Below, piece after piece: positions 1 through 9,810 of a stretch of 64,000 bases of DNA. Below the pieces are notes generated by a model, which worked only from the letters and a program-made list of their open reading frames with translations, did not search any database and was not told where the DNA came from. Position 1 is the first letter of the stretch; each line of letters begins with the position of its first letter. This DNA comes from Cycas panzhihuaensis (Eukaryota > Cycadophyta), in contig CM041465.1 in the NCBI GenBank assembly GCA_023213395.1, forward strand, positions 220,045,741 through 220,109,740, given 5' to 3'. The position numbers were made by a program, and so were the translations under genes.

Positions 1-555
1 GTGAACGTGTAGATCTTCGATTGTTATCCAATATGTTTCCTAAGTCATGATTGCGTTGAACCCATTTAGGTAGGGGTTGTAATGGTGGTTGAGGTGATGT
101 TGTTTCCCTAGTAGTTTCCGGAGAGTTTCTCCACATAGGGGGCACATATTTAGATGTATTTGGTGCATTAAACTTAATAGTAATGTCCTTTTGTTGTTCG
201 TGATTATTTTGATAGTAGGTGTCTTCTTGAAATTTGACATCCCTACTCAGAATAACTTTTCGGATTTGGGATCATAAACTTTGTAAGATCTTGATGATTC
301 ACTATATCCAATAAAGATACATTTTACACTATGATCATCTAATTTGGTTCTTCTTTGGTCGTGGATGTGGGCATAGGCTAAAGCGACCAAATACCTTAAG
401 GTGACGGATACTAGGTTTATAACTTTGTCCATGCTTCTTCCGTGTCTTCCCTCTAACGACTTTTGTGGAACATCGATTAAGTAAGTAGGCTGCGGTATGG
501 GCTTGACCCAAAATTCATGGCCTAAGTTTTTATCTTTAAGCATACAACGTGCCAC
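1..555 (-). pseudogene. copia integrase C-terminal part and linker to RT
   Basis: The minus-strand frame from about 555 has the plant copia integrase tail: a segment like ARCMLKDKNLGHEFWV, the YLIDVPQKSLEG region, then a cysteine-containing stretch (KCIFIGYSESSRSYKVYDP), the usual post-integrase motif of copia polyproteins. A frame change near 245 leads into a serine/asparagine/proline-rich linker (40-240) that normally precedes the RT. The join to the integrase core (567) needs a one-base change inside an A-run. No catalytic residue lies here. The window ends before the RT core. Confidence 0.8.
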
Positions 556-566
556 TTCTACGATAG

Positions 567-1157
567 TTACATTTTCCTTTCAGCTACACCATTTTGTTGT
601 GGGGTGTAGGGGTTGGTATGTTGTCGCCTAATCCCATGTTGGATACAGTAATCCTTGAAGATATTAGAGGTAAATTCTCCCCCATTATCGGATCTTAAGG
701 AGAGGATATGATATCCAGTTTGTCGTTCAACAAAGGTTTTGAAGTCAACAAAGTGGTCGAAAGCATCAGATTTGTATTTGAGAAAGAACACCCAAGTCTT
801 TCTTGTAAAGTCATCAATAAATGTAAGGAAATATTTGGCACCTGCCAAGGAGGGAGTGGCCATTGGGCCACAAATATCTGTGTATACGAGTTGAAGAGGG
901 GCAGATGTCCGATGGCTAAAGTCTGGAAAGCTTTCTCTATGATGTTTTCCAAGAAGGCATCCCTCACACAACTCTTTGTTAACATCAATAGGGGGTAAGC
1001 CATTAACCATATCTAATCTTTTCATAAGGGCTAAACTTGTATAATTAAGGTGACCGAAACGTCGATGCCATAGGTCACTATCCATAGTAGTTGTGGTTCT
1101 AAGGGCATATGTTTCTGAGGGGGTGATAGTAAGTTTAAATAGACGATCTTTAGTCAT
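567..1157 (-). pseudogene. copia GAG-pre-integrase domain and integrase core
   Basis: This 196-codon open stretch starts with the GAG-pre-integrase zinc region (LWHRRFGHLN, then CEGCLLGKHHR: an H-H-C-C arrangement). The rve core follows, with YTDICGPM and FIDDFTRKTWVFF (first catalytic Asp in the DICGPM segment), SLRSDNGGEF (second Asp) and TPQQNGVAERK (catalytic Glu). All three acidic residues are visible, so the core is well kept although the ORF as a whole is broken. The integrase would insert element cDNA into chromosomes. It is separated from the protease frame by a single TGA near 1172; the frame is the same. Confidence 0.92.
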
Positions 1158-1187
1158 GATACCCCTAGCAACAATAGCTTCATTTTG

Positions 1188-2090
1188 TCATTTATCTTTG
1201 ATGACACATTCGCCGTTGTCAAAAATTACTTTATAGTCTTGTCCCATCATCTGTCCTACCGATAGTAAGTTTTTCCTTAAAGCGGGGATGTATAGAACAT
1301 CATTTAAATATTTGTATTCACCACTATCAGTCAATAAGGCAATGTTACCTTTTCCAATCGATTGGTGAGAAGTGTTGTCTCCAAACATAATAGACCCTTT
1401 CTTATTTGTATCCAAAGTTTGAAATAATTGTTCTCTATGGGTCATGTGGGTGGAACAACCGGAATCAATGTACCAACTATCATCCTCTTCTTCCTGGTTT
1501 GAAAAACTAGATAGAAATAACCTATTGTTGATTTTAGATTCTGATGTATTTGACACATGTCCTCTAGAGGGTGGTCCATGTTTTGAAAAACACTTATCTT
1601 CAGTGTGACCATTTCTACGACAATAAGTGCAATATAGTTGATCTCTTTTTCCATAACTAAGATTTTGAGTCCTTGGTGAAGAGTGATCAAAGTTGAGAGG
1701 TCTCCCCCTTTCCTCATAGAATTGAGTATGAGTATTTCTTGGTTGGTCACGATAGTTTTGAGGTGTGGTAGAAGGTTGTGGGTTCCCATGACAATGTGGA
1801 CAACAAGAATGATTTTCAACTTGTCTTTGTTGGTTAGGGTTTCTTTGAGTGTTCGAATGTCTTGGAGAGTTTTCATGTTGTGGGGGTCGTCCTTGTCTAT
1901 TATGAGGAGCTTGGTATCGTGGAGGATTTTGTCTAGGTTCAATTCTAGGGTTTTCATCTTTTCTCCTTAAAGGGGATTCATTTTGTTTTGAAGTGCTATC
2001 TTGAGGATTAGATTGAATGTTGGCCTTTGTAGCAAAGGCATGTTCTAAGGTTTCGTTGGCGACTTGTTGCTCTTCTATGGACATAAGCAT
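1188..2090 (-). pseudogene. copia gag C-terminus (zinc knuckle) and aspartic protease
   Basis: The 300-residue segment begins with a low-complexity Asn/Gln/Pro/Arg-rich region. It then has a CCHC knuckle, CTYCRRNGHTEDKC (C-x2-C-x4-H-x4-C), that would bind element RNA in the particle. About 45 residues later comes DSWYIDSGCSTHMT, the copia protease active site (Asp-Ser-Gly), followed by GKGNIALLTDSGEY and LYIPALRKNLLSVGQM, the conserved end of the protease. It is in the same frame as the integrase segment downstream but shifted relative to the N-terminal gag at 2176-2655. The start at 2090 is a frame entry, not a real start. Confidence 0.9.
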
Positions 2091-2175
2091 AGCAAAGAAG
2101 TTGTTCTATTTTGAGGGTACTTAGGTCTTTAGATACACTAATACTTGTAGCTACCATCTCAAAGCCGCCTAACTC

Positions 2176-2655
2176 CTACACATCAAGGATTCGCTCAACA
2201 ACTCTTTGTTCGGTTAAGGTATCCCCAAGGGACCTCATTTGGTTAACTATGTCTTGAATCTTGGTCATAAATTCAGTTATTGATTCATGAGGCATCATAC
2301 GTAAATTTTCAAACTTACTTCTCAAGTTTTGTAGTTTAGAGGACGCAGCCCCTTCATAAATAAGCTGTAAAGTATCCCAAGCCTCTTTGGACTTAATGGA
2401 TTCACTAACTCGTGGAAAAACATGATCTTCTAAAGCGCAAAAAATAAGGGCTAAGGCTTCATTATCTTTTTTGATATTTTCTTTGTATGTAGCTTTTTCA
2501 GTATCAGTCGGGTTTGATCCTAAGTCATTGTAACCATTTCTCACTATATCCCACATTTCATTTGCTATGAGGATGGGCCTCATCCTCCTACTCCAGTTAA
2601 GAAAATTATTTCCATCAAACTTAGGAATAATCAGATTCCCAAAACTAGATGTCAT
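2176..2655 (-). pseudogene. copia gag N-terminus (UBN2/DUF4219-like)
   Basis: The ATG at 2655 opens a gag with the plant copia signature IIPKFDGNNFLNWSRRMRPIL, followed by WDIVRNGY, the SIKSKEAWDTLQLIYEG block and LQNLRSKFENLRMMPHESI, the UBN2 core of capsid-like Gag. It ends at a premature TAG after ERILDV. The reading continues in frame for about 30 codons and then shifts into the zinc-knuckle part. The upstream context fits a genuine start: the signature begins within ten residues of the Met and no gag similarity is visible before it. Confidence 0.9.
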
Positions 2656-4736
2656 TTTAAATTAAGGTTGTATAAAATATGATAAATGCAATAGCAAAAC
2701 TATTTGAATGTAGAAAATTTGAAAGAACTTAAAATGAAAGAGATTATTTCCAAATATATATATCCCAAGGTTTTCAAAAGTTTGAACAAATGAACTAGGA
2801 CCTAGAAAGGCTACTAGGCTCTAAGTTTATGTTTTCCTGGGCAACCTTCTGTTATTCTCACAATGGCGCCCGCCTGATGGCAAAACAGGGACCCTTTATA
2901 CCAGATCGAGCGCCAGGCTCTATATACCCTCAAGACGTGACGCTAAGAAGGCTTTGACACCCCCGAATTGTTGGTCCACCACGGACGGATTTATGCCCTA
3001 ACGATGATCTAGCGGTGAAGGTTCTCGAACCAAAGGCACTCACCCTCCAGTCTAGCCTTGGTCTCCAAACAAAGATAAAAGGAAAAGGTTCGCACCTCAC
3101 CGCCACCGTATACACTGATAGCTAATGGTCATCCTCATCCAATATGAGTAGGCCGATTAGCGTGGTGGTAACTCTGGGGTCCTAACTGCCCTCGCAAGGC
3201 CGGAAAAAGTGTGGTTCAATTCGGGATTTATCTTATTTAATGTGAAAACTAATCTATTTAGCAATGTGGTCTTGCTTAGAAAGAGAAAAATTCTTTTGAT
3301 AATAGAAAAAAATGCTCTAAGCAAGATGTAATGAAAACTTTTACAAAAAAACTCTTTTTGCTTTTTTTCAAAAAATAATGTCCTTCAAACAAATATAAGA
3401 TGCCTTTGAAAAGAAATGCAATTTTTCTTTTATAAGTGCAAGAAGGATGATATTTTCCAATAATGAAGAAGAACTTTGATACACTTTTAATCAAAAAAGA
3501 AGTAATGATGCTCAAAAACTTTTCACTTATGCAAGATTTAAAATTAAACTTTTGAGAATAGAGAGACAGATGCCAATTTCACAAATGAATAATAAATCTT
3601 CAATGTAAAAAAACTTCTTTTAAGAACAACTTTTATGTATTGCCTTATAAATAAATACTTGTTCAAAATAATGTAAAGTGCTTGTAGAAAGATCAAGCAG
3701 AAACTTTGAGTAAACTAGATTTTTCTTTACAATTTTTGAAAGGAAGACAAGCTTGCTAGGATGAATATATATACTCAACTTTAATAGATTGAAAACTATA
3801 TTGAATGAGGTCAGAATAGCTTAAAATTTTATCAATATGTAGATTGCTGAAATGTGAATCCAATAAAATAGACGGTTTTGAAAAAGGATACCAATAAATC
3901 ATGTTTTGAATGATGCTAAGAAAAGGACCTCCTTATGGAGCCTAACAAGAAAGGGTAGGCAAAACTTGTAAAAAGTACTAATTAATCCTTAGAAAAGCTG
4001 AACAAATGATCAAATATGATTGATGAAGTAATTAATATTCTGCCAATTGAAAAAATTTGAAAGAATATATTAAACAGGTGTAAAAAAAACAGATTTAGGC
4101 CTATAAAATGACTCAACTTTAGCTGATTTGAAATATAAGCAAAATATGTCAAAATATATGAAAAAATATATCACAGTGAAGAGAAATGAGTCAGATTCCC
4201 AACGAAGCTGACGGAAATGAAAACTGATGAAAATTGCAAAAATTATAGTGAAAAAAGTGACAAGAATCTTTATGGAGAATGTTCAAGAAACAGGGAAAAA
4301 CAACTAATTTTCTTATTTTAACGATTAAAATATTAGTGAAAATGAAGTCAAAAAATTAAAGTAAAAGATGGGTATTAGAGTCTATATGACGTAGATCACA
4401 ATAGAAAAAATTTGGATACAAAACAGTTTACCAACAATAAATAGCAGCCAGTTCTAAAACCGATTTTATCAAAAATGTAAAAACTGCTGAAATTTCGAAA
4501 GTCCAATGTTAAACGGGGTGAAACGAGGTCAAATGGGCACCAAATCGGTCTTATGACCAGTCGAAATTTATCTACGGAAAATTTCTGATCTGATGGCGCA
4601 GGTTTCGTCTGAAACCGATGAGCCAGGGGGAAGTTATGGCCAAAAAAATGCCAATAACCCTATGGAAAATTAAAATTAAAAAAAAAAAAAAGTTTAGAAA
4701 TGAAAAAAAACTTCTTTAAAAAATAGTCTGAAGTTG

Positions 4737-4820
4737 AACTGGGCTGGGATTGAACCCGAGACCAGCCAGGAAACAGGAAACCTCCGATGCCAGGAGGGTG
4801 AACTCGCTCGTCGAGGGAAA
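4737..4820 (-). other. tRNA-like block with B-box-like motif
   Basis: On the minus strand this block carries GGTTCAATCCC (4756-4746), which fits the pol III B-box/T-arm consensus. About 30 bases upstream is a CCTCC stem, 7-base loop and GGAGG stem (4797-4781), shaped like an anticodon arm with GCA in the middle of the loop. The same block is preserved in leader copy B (7177-7260) with changed loop bases but an intact stem. No clean A box, acceptor stem or CCA is visible, so this is not a tRNA gene. It could be a fossil tRNA-derived segment or a structured leader element. Confidence 0.4.
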
Positions 4821-5227
4821 AAGCACAAAAATAAAAGATTTACAAAGAATTATTTAATTAACTTTTATAAAGTGAAATAATGACTCAATATAGACTCAGT
4901 CAAATATAACAATGTAGCCAATAAATGATCAAAACACTGCAACGCAGGCGTATGAATGAATGGATATATAAAGCGATTTAATAAATAAATATAATAAATG
5001 ATGAAAGTGACGGTTCAAAAAACACGGAAGCAATAAAGCGAAGATAAATATCAAAACGCCGCCGATACAACTAAAGACGCAAAGGCGCACGCGATAATAT
5101 TATTTTAAATAATAGAAGACGACGGAAAGGCGATAAGCGAGGACTACGCAGAAGGTAAGGCTAAGCAAGACGCAATGAATGTAATGGCGGACGATGGCGG
5201 CGAGGCCGACGCAGCGCGCCGAAAGGC

Positions 5228-5476
5228 GGGACCAAACAGAAGGCCAACGGACTAAAAAGACGGGACCAAACAGAAGGCCAACGGACTAAAAAGACTAACA
5301 CGGCTGGAGACTAACGCACGCAGACTAACACGGCTGGAGACTGCGCGCCGATGGGACCAAACAGAAGGCCAACGGACTAAAAAGACTAACACGGCTGGAG
5401 ACTAACACCCTTGGAGACTAACACGCCACGCGATAACGCACGCAGACTAACACGGCTGGAGACTGCGCGCCGATGG
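5228..5476. repeat. GC-rich tandem and interspersed repeats in leader A
   Basis: A 34-bp unit starting GGGACCAAACAGAAGGCC occurs at 5228-5261, 5262-5295 (directly adjacent) and 5353-5386. It is interleaved with a second unit containing ACACGGCTGGAGACT and GCGCGCCGATGG (about 5298-5354 and 5430-5476). The array is much richer in GC than the flanks and is absent from leader B. Just downstream (5505-5585) a shorter repeat reads as RPRQRRRGE-like units in an open frame, which I treat as a by-product of the repeats. Confidence 0.8.
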
Positions 5477-6108
5477 CGCTATGATGAGGACGGAGATACA
5501 GGCGGGTGAGGGGCGTCCGAGACAAAGACGGAGAGGCGAGGGCCGTCCCAGACAGAGACGAAGAGGCGAATCTGAAAGTGATGAGGGCCGTCCCGCAGCA
5601 GAGAAAGAGGCGAACAGGCGGATGCAGAGTGTAGGGCGATGGGCTACGCCGAGACGAAGAGCAGAAATAGATTTAAACAGAGAAATAGAAATACCAAAAC
5701 AGCACAAGAACAAAACGAACGGAGACAGGTAGCAATCAAATTATATATGTATATTGAGAATTGTTCAGTATAAATGCAAAGAATGCATAGAATAAAAAAA
5801 GTTATATATATGGTTAGATCAAACTAATACAGAGAATCACAAACCACAAATTTATCAAGCTAAAACATATATCAAAAGGTTTATTTATTTGTTTATATGT
5901 TCAAAATATAAAAACGGAAACGAAGAACCTGGTTTCCGTGTGGAGAGCAAACTTCCGAAAGTGAGATCTTCCTCCACGATGGATGGAATCCAACCGCCTT
6001 CTCCAAATAGACGGTGAGCTCGCCAGAATCTCAACGAGCAGTCATATAGCTATGTTCCGTCGAACGTTTGAGCAACTAAAATCAGAAAAATGATAATAGC
6101 ATCAACTT

Positions 6109-6121
6109 GGCTCTGATACCA
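6109..6121 (-). other. primer binding site, initiator Met tRNA type (element A)
   Basis: The minus strand reads TGGTATCAGAGCC, complementary to the 3' end of plant initiator tRNA-Met as used by many copia elements. It lies two bases inside the LTR end at 6124. This fixes 6124-6455 as a 5' LTR and the element as minus-oriented. Confidence 0.92.
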
Positions 6122-6233
6122 AATGATGGAGCCGGAGGAGCAGAGCAGGACATCACGAGACTTTCATCTTGAGTACAACGGCCATTTCTGAAAGAGTGGC
6201 GGTGTTAATAAACACCAGGGAGGTATTCCCAAC

Positions 6234-6242
6234 CCTTAAATA
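6234..6242 (-). promoter_or_regulatory. TATA-like box of LTR A
   Basis: Minus-strand TATTTAAGG, conserved in sequence and relative position in LTR B (9333-9325). It lies about 215 bases from the LTR 5' end, as expected for the U3 promoter. No start site is proven. Confidence 0.5.
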
Positions 6243-6384
6243 GAGATTCGGGGAGGCGTCGGGCGCCATCACCCTAGCTGCACAACAATTAAGGTTAGTT
6301 TGAAAAAATATAAAAAATAAATAGCGGTGATACGTACCTCACGTGAGTGGTCGGTCCGGCAATACGAGCAGTTCAAGGTGCCCT

Positions 6385-6416
6385 AGGGGCCCTCAAAGGT
6401 GGCTTTGAGGGGCCCT
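6385..6416. repeat. conserved LTR hairpin (copy A)
   Basis: AGGGGCCCTCAAAG (6385-6398), loop GTGG, CTTTGAGGGGCCCT (6403-6416): a 14-bp stem with one mismatch. It is identical in LTR B (9481-9512) although the rest of the LTRs has diverged, which suggests constraint while the family was active. Confidence 0.85.
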
Positions 6417-7176
6417 AAGCGCTCTAGTGCATGAACATTGGGATTATTCCCAACACTAAATATATTTTTAATTAAAATTTTTTAAAAAATTTTATATGAA
6501 AATATGCAAAGAATGATAGATTGAGGCTATTAAGTAGTCCAACTTTAATATATTTGAAAATAAGCAAAAACACCTTAAAACAGATGAAAAACTATGTCAG
6601 TTTAAAGGGGAATGAGTCAACTTCCCAACGAAGCTGACGGAATTGAATTTGGATGTCAAACAAAAAAGTTACAGTAAAAACAATAACAAGTACCTTTATG
6701 TAGAAAATGTTAAAAAAAATGCTAAAAACCACTAAAATGTCAATTTCAACGATTAAAATAATGGTCAAAATAAATTATAAAAAATAAAATAAAATATGGG
6801 TAATGAAGTTTGTTGAACTAGATCAATGTAGAACAAATTTGGGCAAAAAATAGTTTCCATGTAATAAAAATACAGTCAGTTAAAAAAATAATTTTGTAAA
6901 AAATTGAAAAAAGGCTGAAAAAAAAGGTTGATTGACTTTAAATCAACTAAAACGGGGTCAAATCTGCACCAAATTGGTCATATGACTAGTTAAAATTGAT
7001 GTATAGAAAAAAATCTAATCCAATGAAGCTAGTTTCGTCTGAAACCGATGAGCCAATGATGAGTTATGGCAAAATAAGGCCAATAACTCTATGTTTAAAA
7101 TTAAAAAAAATAAAAAATAAAAGGTAAAAGGCTATATTGTTAAGATAACCCTCTTAGAATATGAGTCTGAAGATAG

Positions 7177-7260
7177 ATTGGGTAGGGATTGAACCCAAGA
7201 CCTGCCAGAGAATAAACCCCTCCATTGCTAGGAGGGTGAACTCGCTCGTCAATGGTAAAA
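7177..7260 (-). other. tRNA-like block, copy in leader B
   Basis: Counterpart of 4737-4820. The minus strand has GGTTCAATCCC (7195-7185) and a six-base stem CCCTCC/GGAGGG around a seven-base loop (7236-7218). Loop bases differ from copy A but the stem pairs are kept. Confidence 0.4.
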
Positions 7261-7857
7261 ATCATAATAAGCTTTAAAAAAATGAAGCTTTTTTGAATAA
7301 TGGACTAGTTATGTGGAAGGAACACAGGTCTAAGAGCTAAATACTGAAGGGAGCTAATGTCCTAATGCCCAGATCTCAAAGATTATGCAATATGGTTAAA
7401 ATTTAAAAAACTTTATAAAAATAAAATAAATAAGGAAGGGCGAAGTCACCCAGCGACAAACAAATGAAACACAATAAAAAACGCGATAAAGAAGGTCAAA
7501 ACGAACCTACGATGAGCCAGCCGAGTGACCCTTATTAAAGCAAGGAAGTACATATGTTATATATATTTAAAAAAATGAAATAAAACAAAACAAAAAAGAG
7601 AAAAATGCACGTTTGAAATATGCAACCGCGTGGTTTCAGCTATTCTAAATTTGGGTGATTGCTGAATTATAGAATCAGAGGAAATTCTTTCATAGAGTGA
7701 TAAGAAAGTCAGTGCAAACAAAGGGCATCTATCAAGTTAATGCTTTTAACATGCCTCTATGGGTTTGCCTCTATTATGGGAGAAAAACTACTACCCTAGA
7801 AGATTTAAACAACTATTGATGCAAACCGACGTCTGATGACCATTTAACCCAAAGTCC

Positions 7858-7955
7858 GGAATGCCAACAGAGGAGGGGAGTTCGGGAGTCCAACGAAGAT
7901 GCCAATGGAATGCCAGCGGAGGAGGGGAGTTTGGGAGTCCAATGAAGATGCCAAC
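7858..7955. repeat. two copies of a 49-bp tandem repeat
   Basis: Units start with GGAATGCC at 7858 and 7907 and share GGAGGGGAGTT, GGGAGTCCAA and GAAGATGCC, differing mainly by transitions. A partial third unit follows, and scattered pieces (AGAGGAGGGGAAGA) recur at 8596-8645. Confidence 0.8.
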
Positions 7956-9200
7956 AAAGGAGGGAAGTTGTATGGTTAATGTGTGTGTGTTGTACCATTT
8001 GTAATATTGCAGTGAACAAAGAAACTTGATTTCGGGCACTTGCAATGGTAAAATGATGCCAGCTGGGTGCAAGTACACAAATCTGTTGTCAATTGGGTGA
8101 TTCAAAAGAAACATAATATGTGAATGATGGAGGGTAATTCAATGAGAGGAAACATCACGGTGTGATAATGTGGAATGGGTGTCCATTGAAGGCATACAAA
8201 AACGAACTTCCAAGCAAAAGGAGTATATATTTCAACCCTAATGGGGGAAGAACCTCTAATGAAGTTGCAGGTCACCTACATATCATGGGAGGAATCACCT
8301 ATTTAGAGACTATCAGTTCTTATGGCTGCTTCTGGGTCTGCTTCTTAAGATTCTCTCCAGCAGGAATATAGTTTAACTTCTACGGACGACGATGGTGACA
8401 CAATGGTAGATTTTCTGCTTGAAATCGATAAGAATCATTAAAAAATGATCAAATGGCTAAATGATGACGAGTTTCTTATGTGAAGGATAGCTTCGAGTTA
8501 TGCGCAAGTCACAAGAGCAAGTTGGAAGTCACTAGTTATGGAGGAAGTATGGTCGGATGTCGTGTAAGGAAGGAGGAGCCACTAATGAAGTTGTAGGTCA
8601 TCCACAGAGGAGGGGAAGACACTAACAGAGGAGGGGAAGATGCCAATGGAAGACTACTTCAGATGTAACTAGAAACAATGACACTTAGCGGGAAGACCTT
8701 TGCTTCAAACATAAATGATAGAAAAGAGGGATTTAAACTGAAATAAGTTCAGAATCTAAAATGAAACTGTAAAACTCTAGTCTATCCAATGTCGATAACT
8801 AGAATGCTAGAATGATAGAGATTTGGAACTGAATGGTAAGAGACAACCCAGATCTATATAAGTATAGGTATTTTGAATGGGATCTACATTTAGCCCAATC
8901 ACACAAATGCATTAAATAAACTAGATTTTTGAAATATATTCACAAAAATACATCAAATAAATAAAATATATGTATATATTTGTATTAAAAAAAAACACAC
9001 GAAGAACCTGGTAAACTGTGACAGGTTAGTAGTGTAGACTTCTGAGCGAGAGAACAACTTTCACAATAGATGTAACTCCAATCTATCTTCTCCAGTGAAT
9101 AGGTGAGCTTGCCAAGATCTTAACTAGAAGTCATATGTAGATGTTTTGCCAGATATATGAGAAGCTAAATCAGTATGAGCAAAAATATCAACTCCAACTT

Positions 9201-9213
9201 GGCTTTGATACCA
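9201..9213 (-). other. primer binding site of element B (mutated)
   Basis: Minus strand TGGTATCAAAGCC: the same PBS as in A with one G-to-A change, two bases from the LTR B end at 9216. Confidence 0.85.
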
Positions 9214-9215
9214 AA

Positions 9216-9554
9216 TAATGGAGCTGGAGGAGTAGAGCGGGACTTTAGAATGAGAGCATTTTGAGTATAACGATGATTGCTGATAATTGGTGATGTTGAT
9301 AAACACCTGAGAGGTATTCCCGTCCCTTAAATAATAAATTTCAGGGAGGCATCAAGCGCCGTCACCCTAGCTATATATTAACCAAGGTAAATTCAAAATA
9401 TATTAAAAAATTAATAGTAATATGTACCTCAAGTAAGTGGTGGTAGGTCTAGGCAGCTGTTGAGTGGATCAAGGTGCCCTAGGGGCCCTCAAAGGTGGCT
9501 TTGAGGGGCCCTAAGCGCTTAGGTGCACTTACCACATTGGGATTATTCCCAACA
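9216..9554 (-). mobile_element. 5' LTR of copia element B
   Basis: 339 bp homologous to LTR A. Its outer end is intact (minus strand TGTTGGGAATAATCCCAA); its inner end reads CTCCATTA rather than CTCCATCA. The conserved hairpin is at 9481-9512 and the TATTTAAGG motif at 9333-9325. The adjoining PBS marks it as a 5' LTR. Sequence right of 9554 is unrelated repeat DNA and marks the outer boundary of the B insertion. Confidence 0.88.
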
Positions 9555-9574
9555 CTTTTTCCAAAGCACAAAGG

Positions 9575-9810
9575 ATGGACTGTCATAGTTTTTGGGCTCA
9601 TTAATAAGTGACTTTTTAGAGCTTAGGACTACCATAGTTTTGACTTATTAGTAGGTGACTTTTTAGAGTCTTCTATCATAGTTTAAACTCATTAATGAGA
9701 TGAAGGACTTTGGAGCTTAATTGTCATAGTTTAAGCTAATCAATAATAAGGTTTTAGAGCATTCCCTATCATAGTTTAGGCTCGTTGATAGGTAAAAGGA
9801 CTTAGAGCAT
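9575..9810. repeat. about five degenerate 44-49-bp tandem repeats
   Basis: The core CATAGTTT recurs at about 9584, 9633, 9677, 9725 and 9770, each followed by an A/T-rich turn (CTCATTAATAAG or similar) and then TTTTAGAGC or a variant. Divergence between units is high, so the array is old. Confidence 0.75.

Larger units (their letters stand above)
2656..6108 (-). other. long untranslated leader of copia element A
   Basis: Between gag and the PBS lie about 3.4 kb without a supported gene. The right two thirds (about 4040-6108) match the leader of copy B (6480-9200) in several blocks: around 4188-4225 versus 6613-6650, 4600-4670 versus 7030-7095, 4737-4820 versus 7177-7260, and 5925-6108 versus 9000-9200. 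Between these blocks the copies differ: A has a GC-rich tandem array at 5228-5476 where B has other repeats. The part nearest gag (2820-3230) has higher GC than its surroundings and no identified function. Confidence 0.6.
1..6455 (-). mobile_element. Ty1/copia element A, 5' part (LTR, leader, gag, PR, INT)
   Basis: Reading on the minus strand the order is LTR (6455-6124), initiator-Met-type PBS (6121-6109), a roughly 3.4-kb leader, gag, zinc knuckle, protease and integrase. Integrase before RT is the copia order; RT, RNase H and the 3' LTR must lie to the left of the window. The coding part is broken by at least two frameshifts and several stops, so the copy is inactive. Assigning LTR and coding part to one element rests on shared orientation, order and the absence of any other PBS or LTR between them; the leader is unusually long, so a nested insertion between LTR and gag remains possible. 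Confidence 0.7.
6124..6455 (-). mobile_element. 5' LTR of copia element A
   Basis: 332 bp, TG...CA on either strand. On the minus strand it starts TGTTGGGAATAATCCCAA, a typical copia LTR start that is itself an inverted repeat, and ends CTCCATCA just before the PBS. It aligns over its length with LTR B (9216-9554), with many transitions. Shared landmarks are the TATTTAAGG promoter motif, the GGTGTT/AACACC dyad and the hairpin at 6385-6416. Confidence 0.9.
6456..9200 (-). other. leader of copia element B, cut at its 3' side by LTR A
   Basis: This stretch matches leader A block by block (see the leader A entry) from the PBS side down to about 6490. There it meets LTR A abruptly. It has no gag, protease or pol remains and no supported gene. 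It contains its own 49-bp tandem repeat (7858-7955). Either element A inserted here and the rest of B lies left of the window, or B is an internally deleted derivative. Confidence 0.65.

Noticed and set aside
708-998. 96-codon plus-strand ORF
   Set aside because: Antisense shadow of the copia integrase, which has clear catalytic motifs on the minus strand.
2861-2880. TGGCGCCCGCC motif resembling a gypsy primer binding site on the plus strand
   Set aside because: No LTR end, second LTR or plus-strand coding region accompanies it; the surroundings are the minus-strand copia leader.
4601-4665. Hammerhead-ribozyme-like core (CCGATGA, GCCA/TGGC stem, A-run), also at 7031-7075
   Set aside because: U4 of CUGAUGA and the G of the GAAA box are missing in both copies and no stem I loop can form between the GTC and the core; what remains is a simple GGTTTC/GAAACC hairpin.
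4737-4820. A functional tRNA gene
   Set aside because: No acceptor stem, A box or intact T stem; the loop lacks the T before the anticodon.
5447-5732. Open frames on both strands with Arg/Gly repeats
   Set aside because: They arise from GC-rich short repeats inside a retroelement leader; no start context, domain or conservation in leader B.
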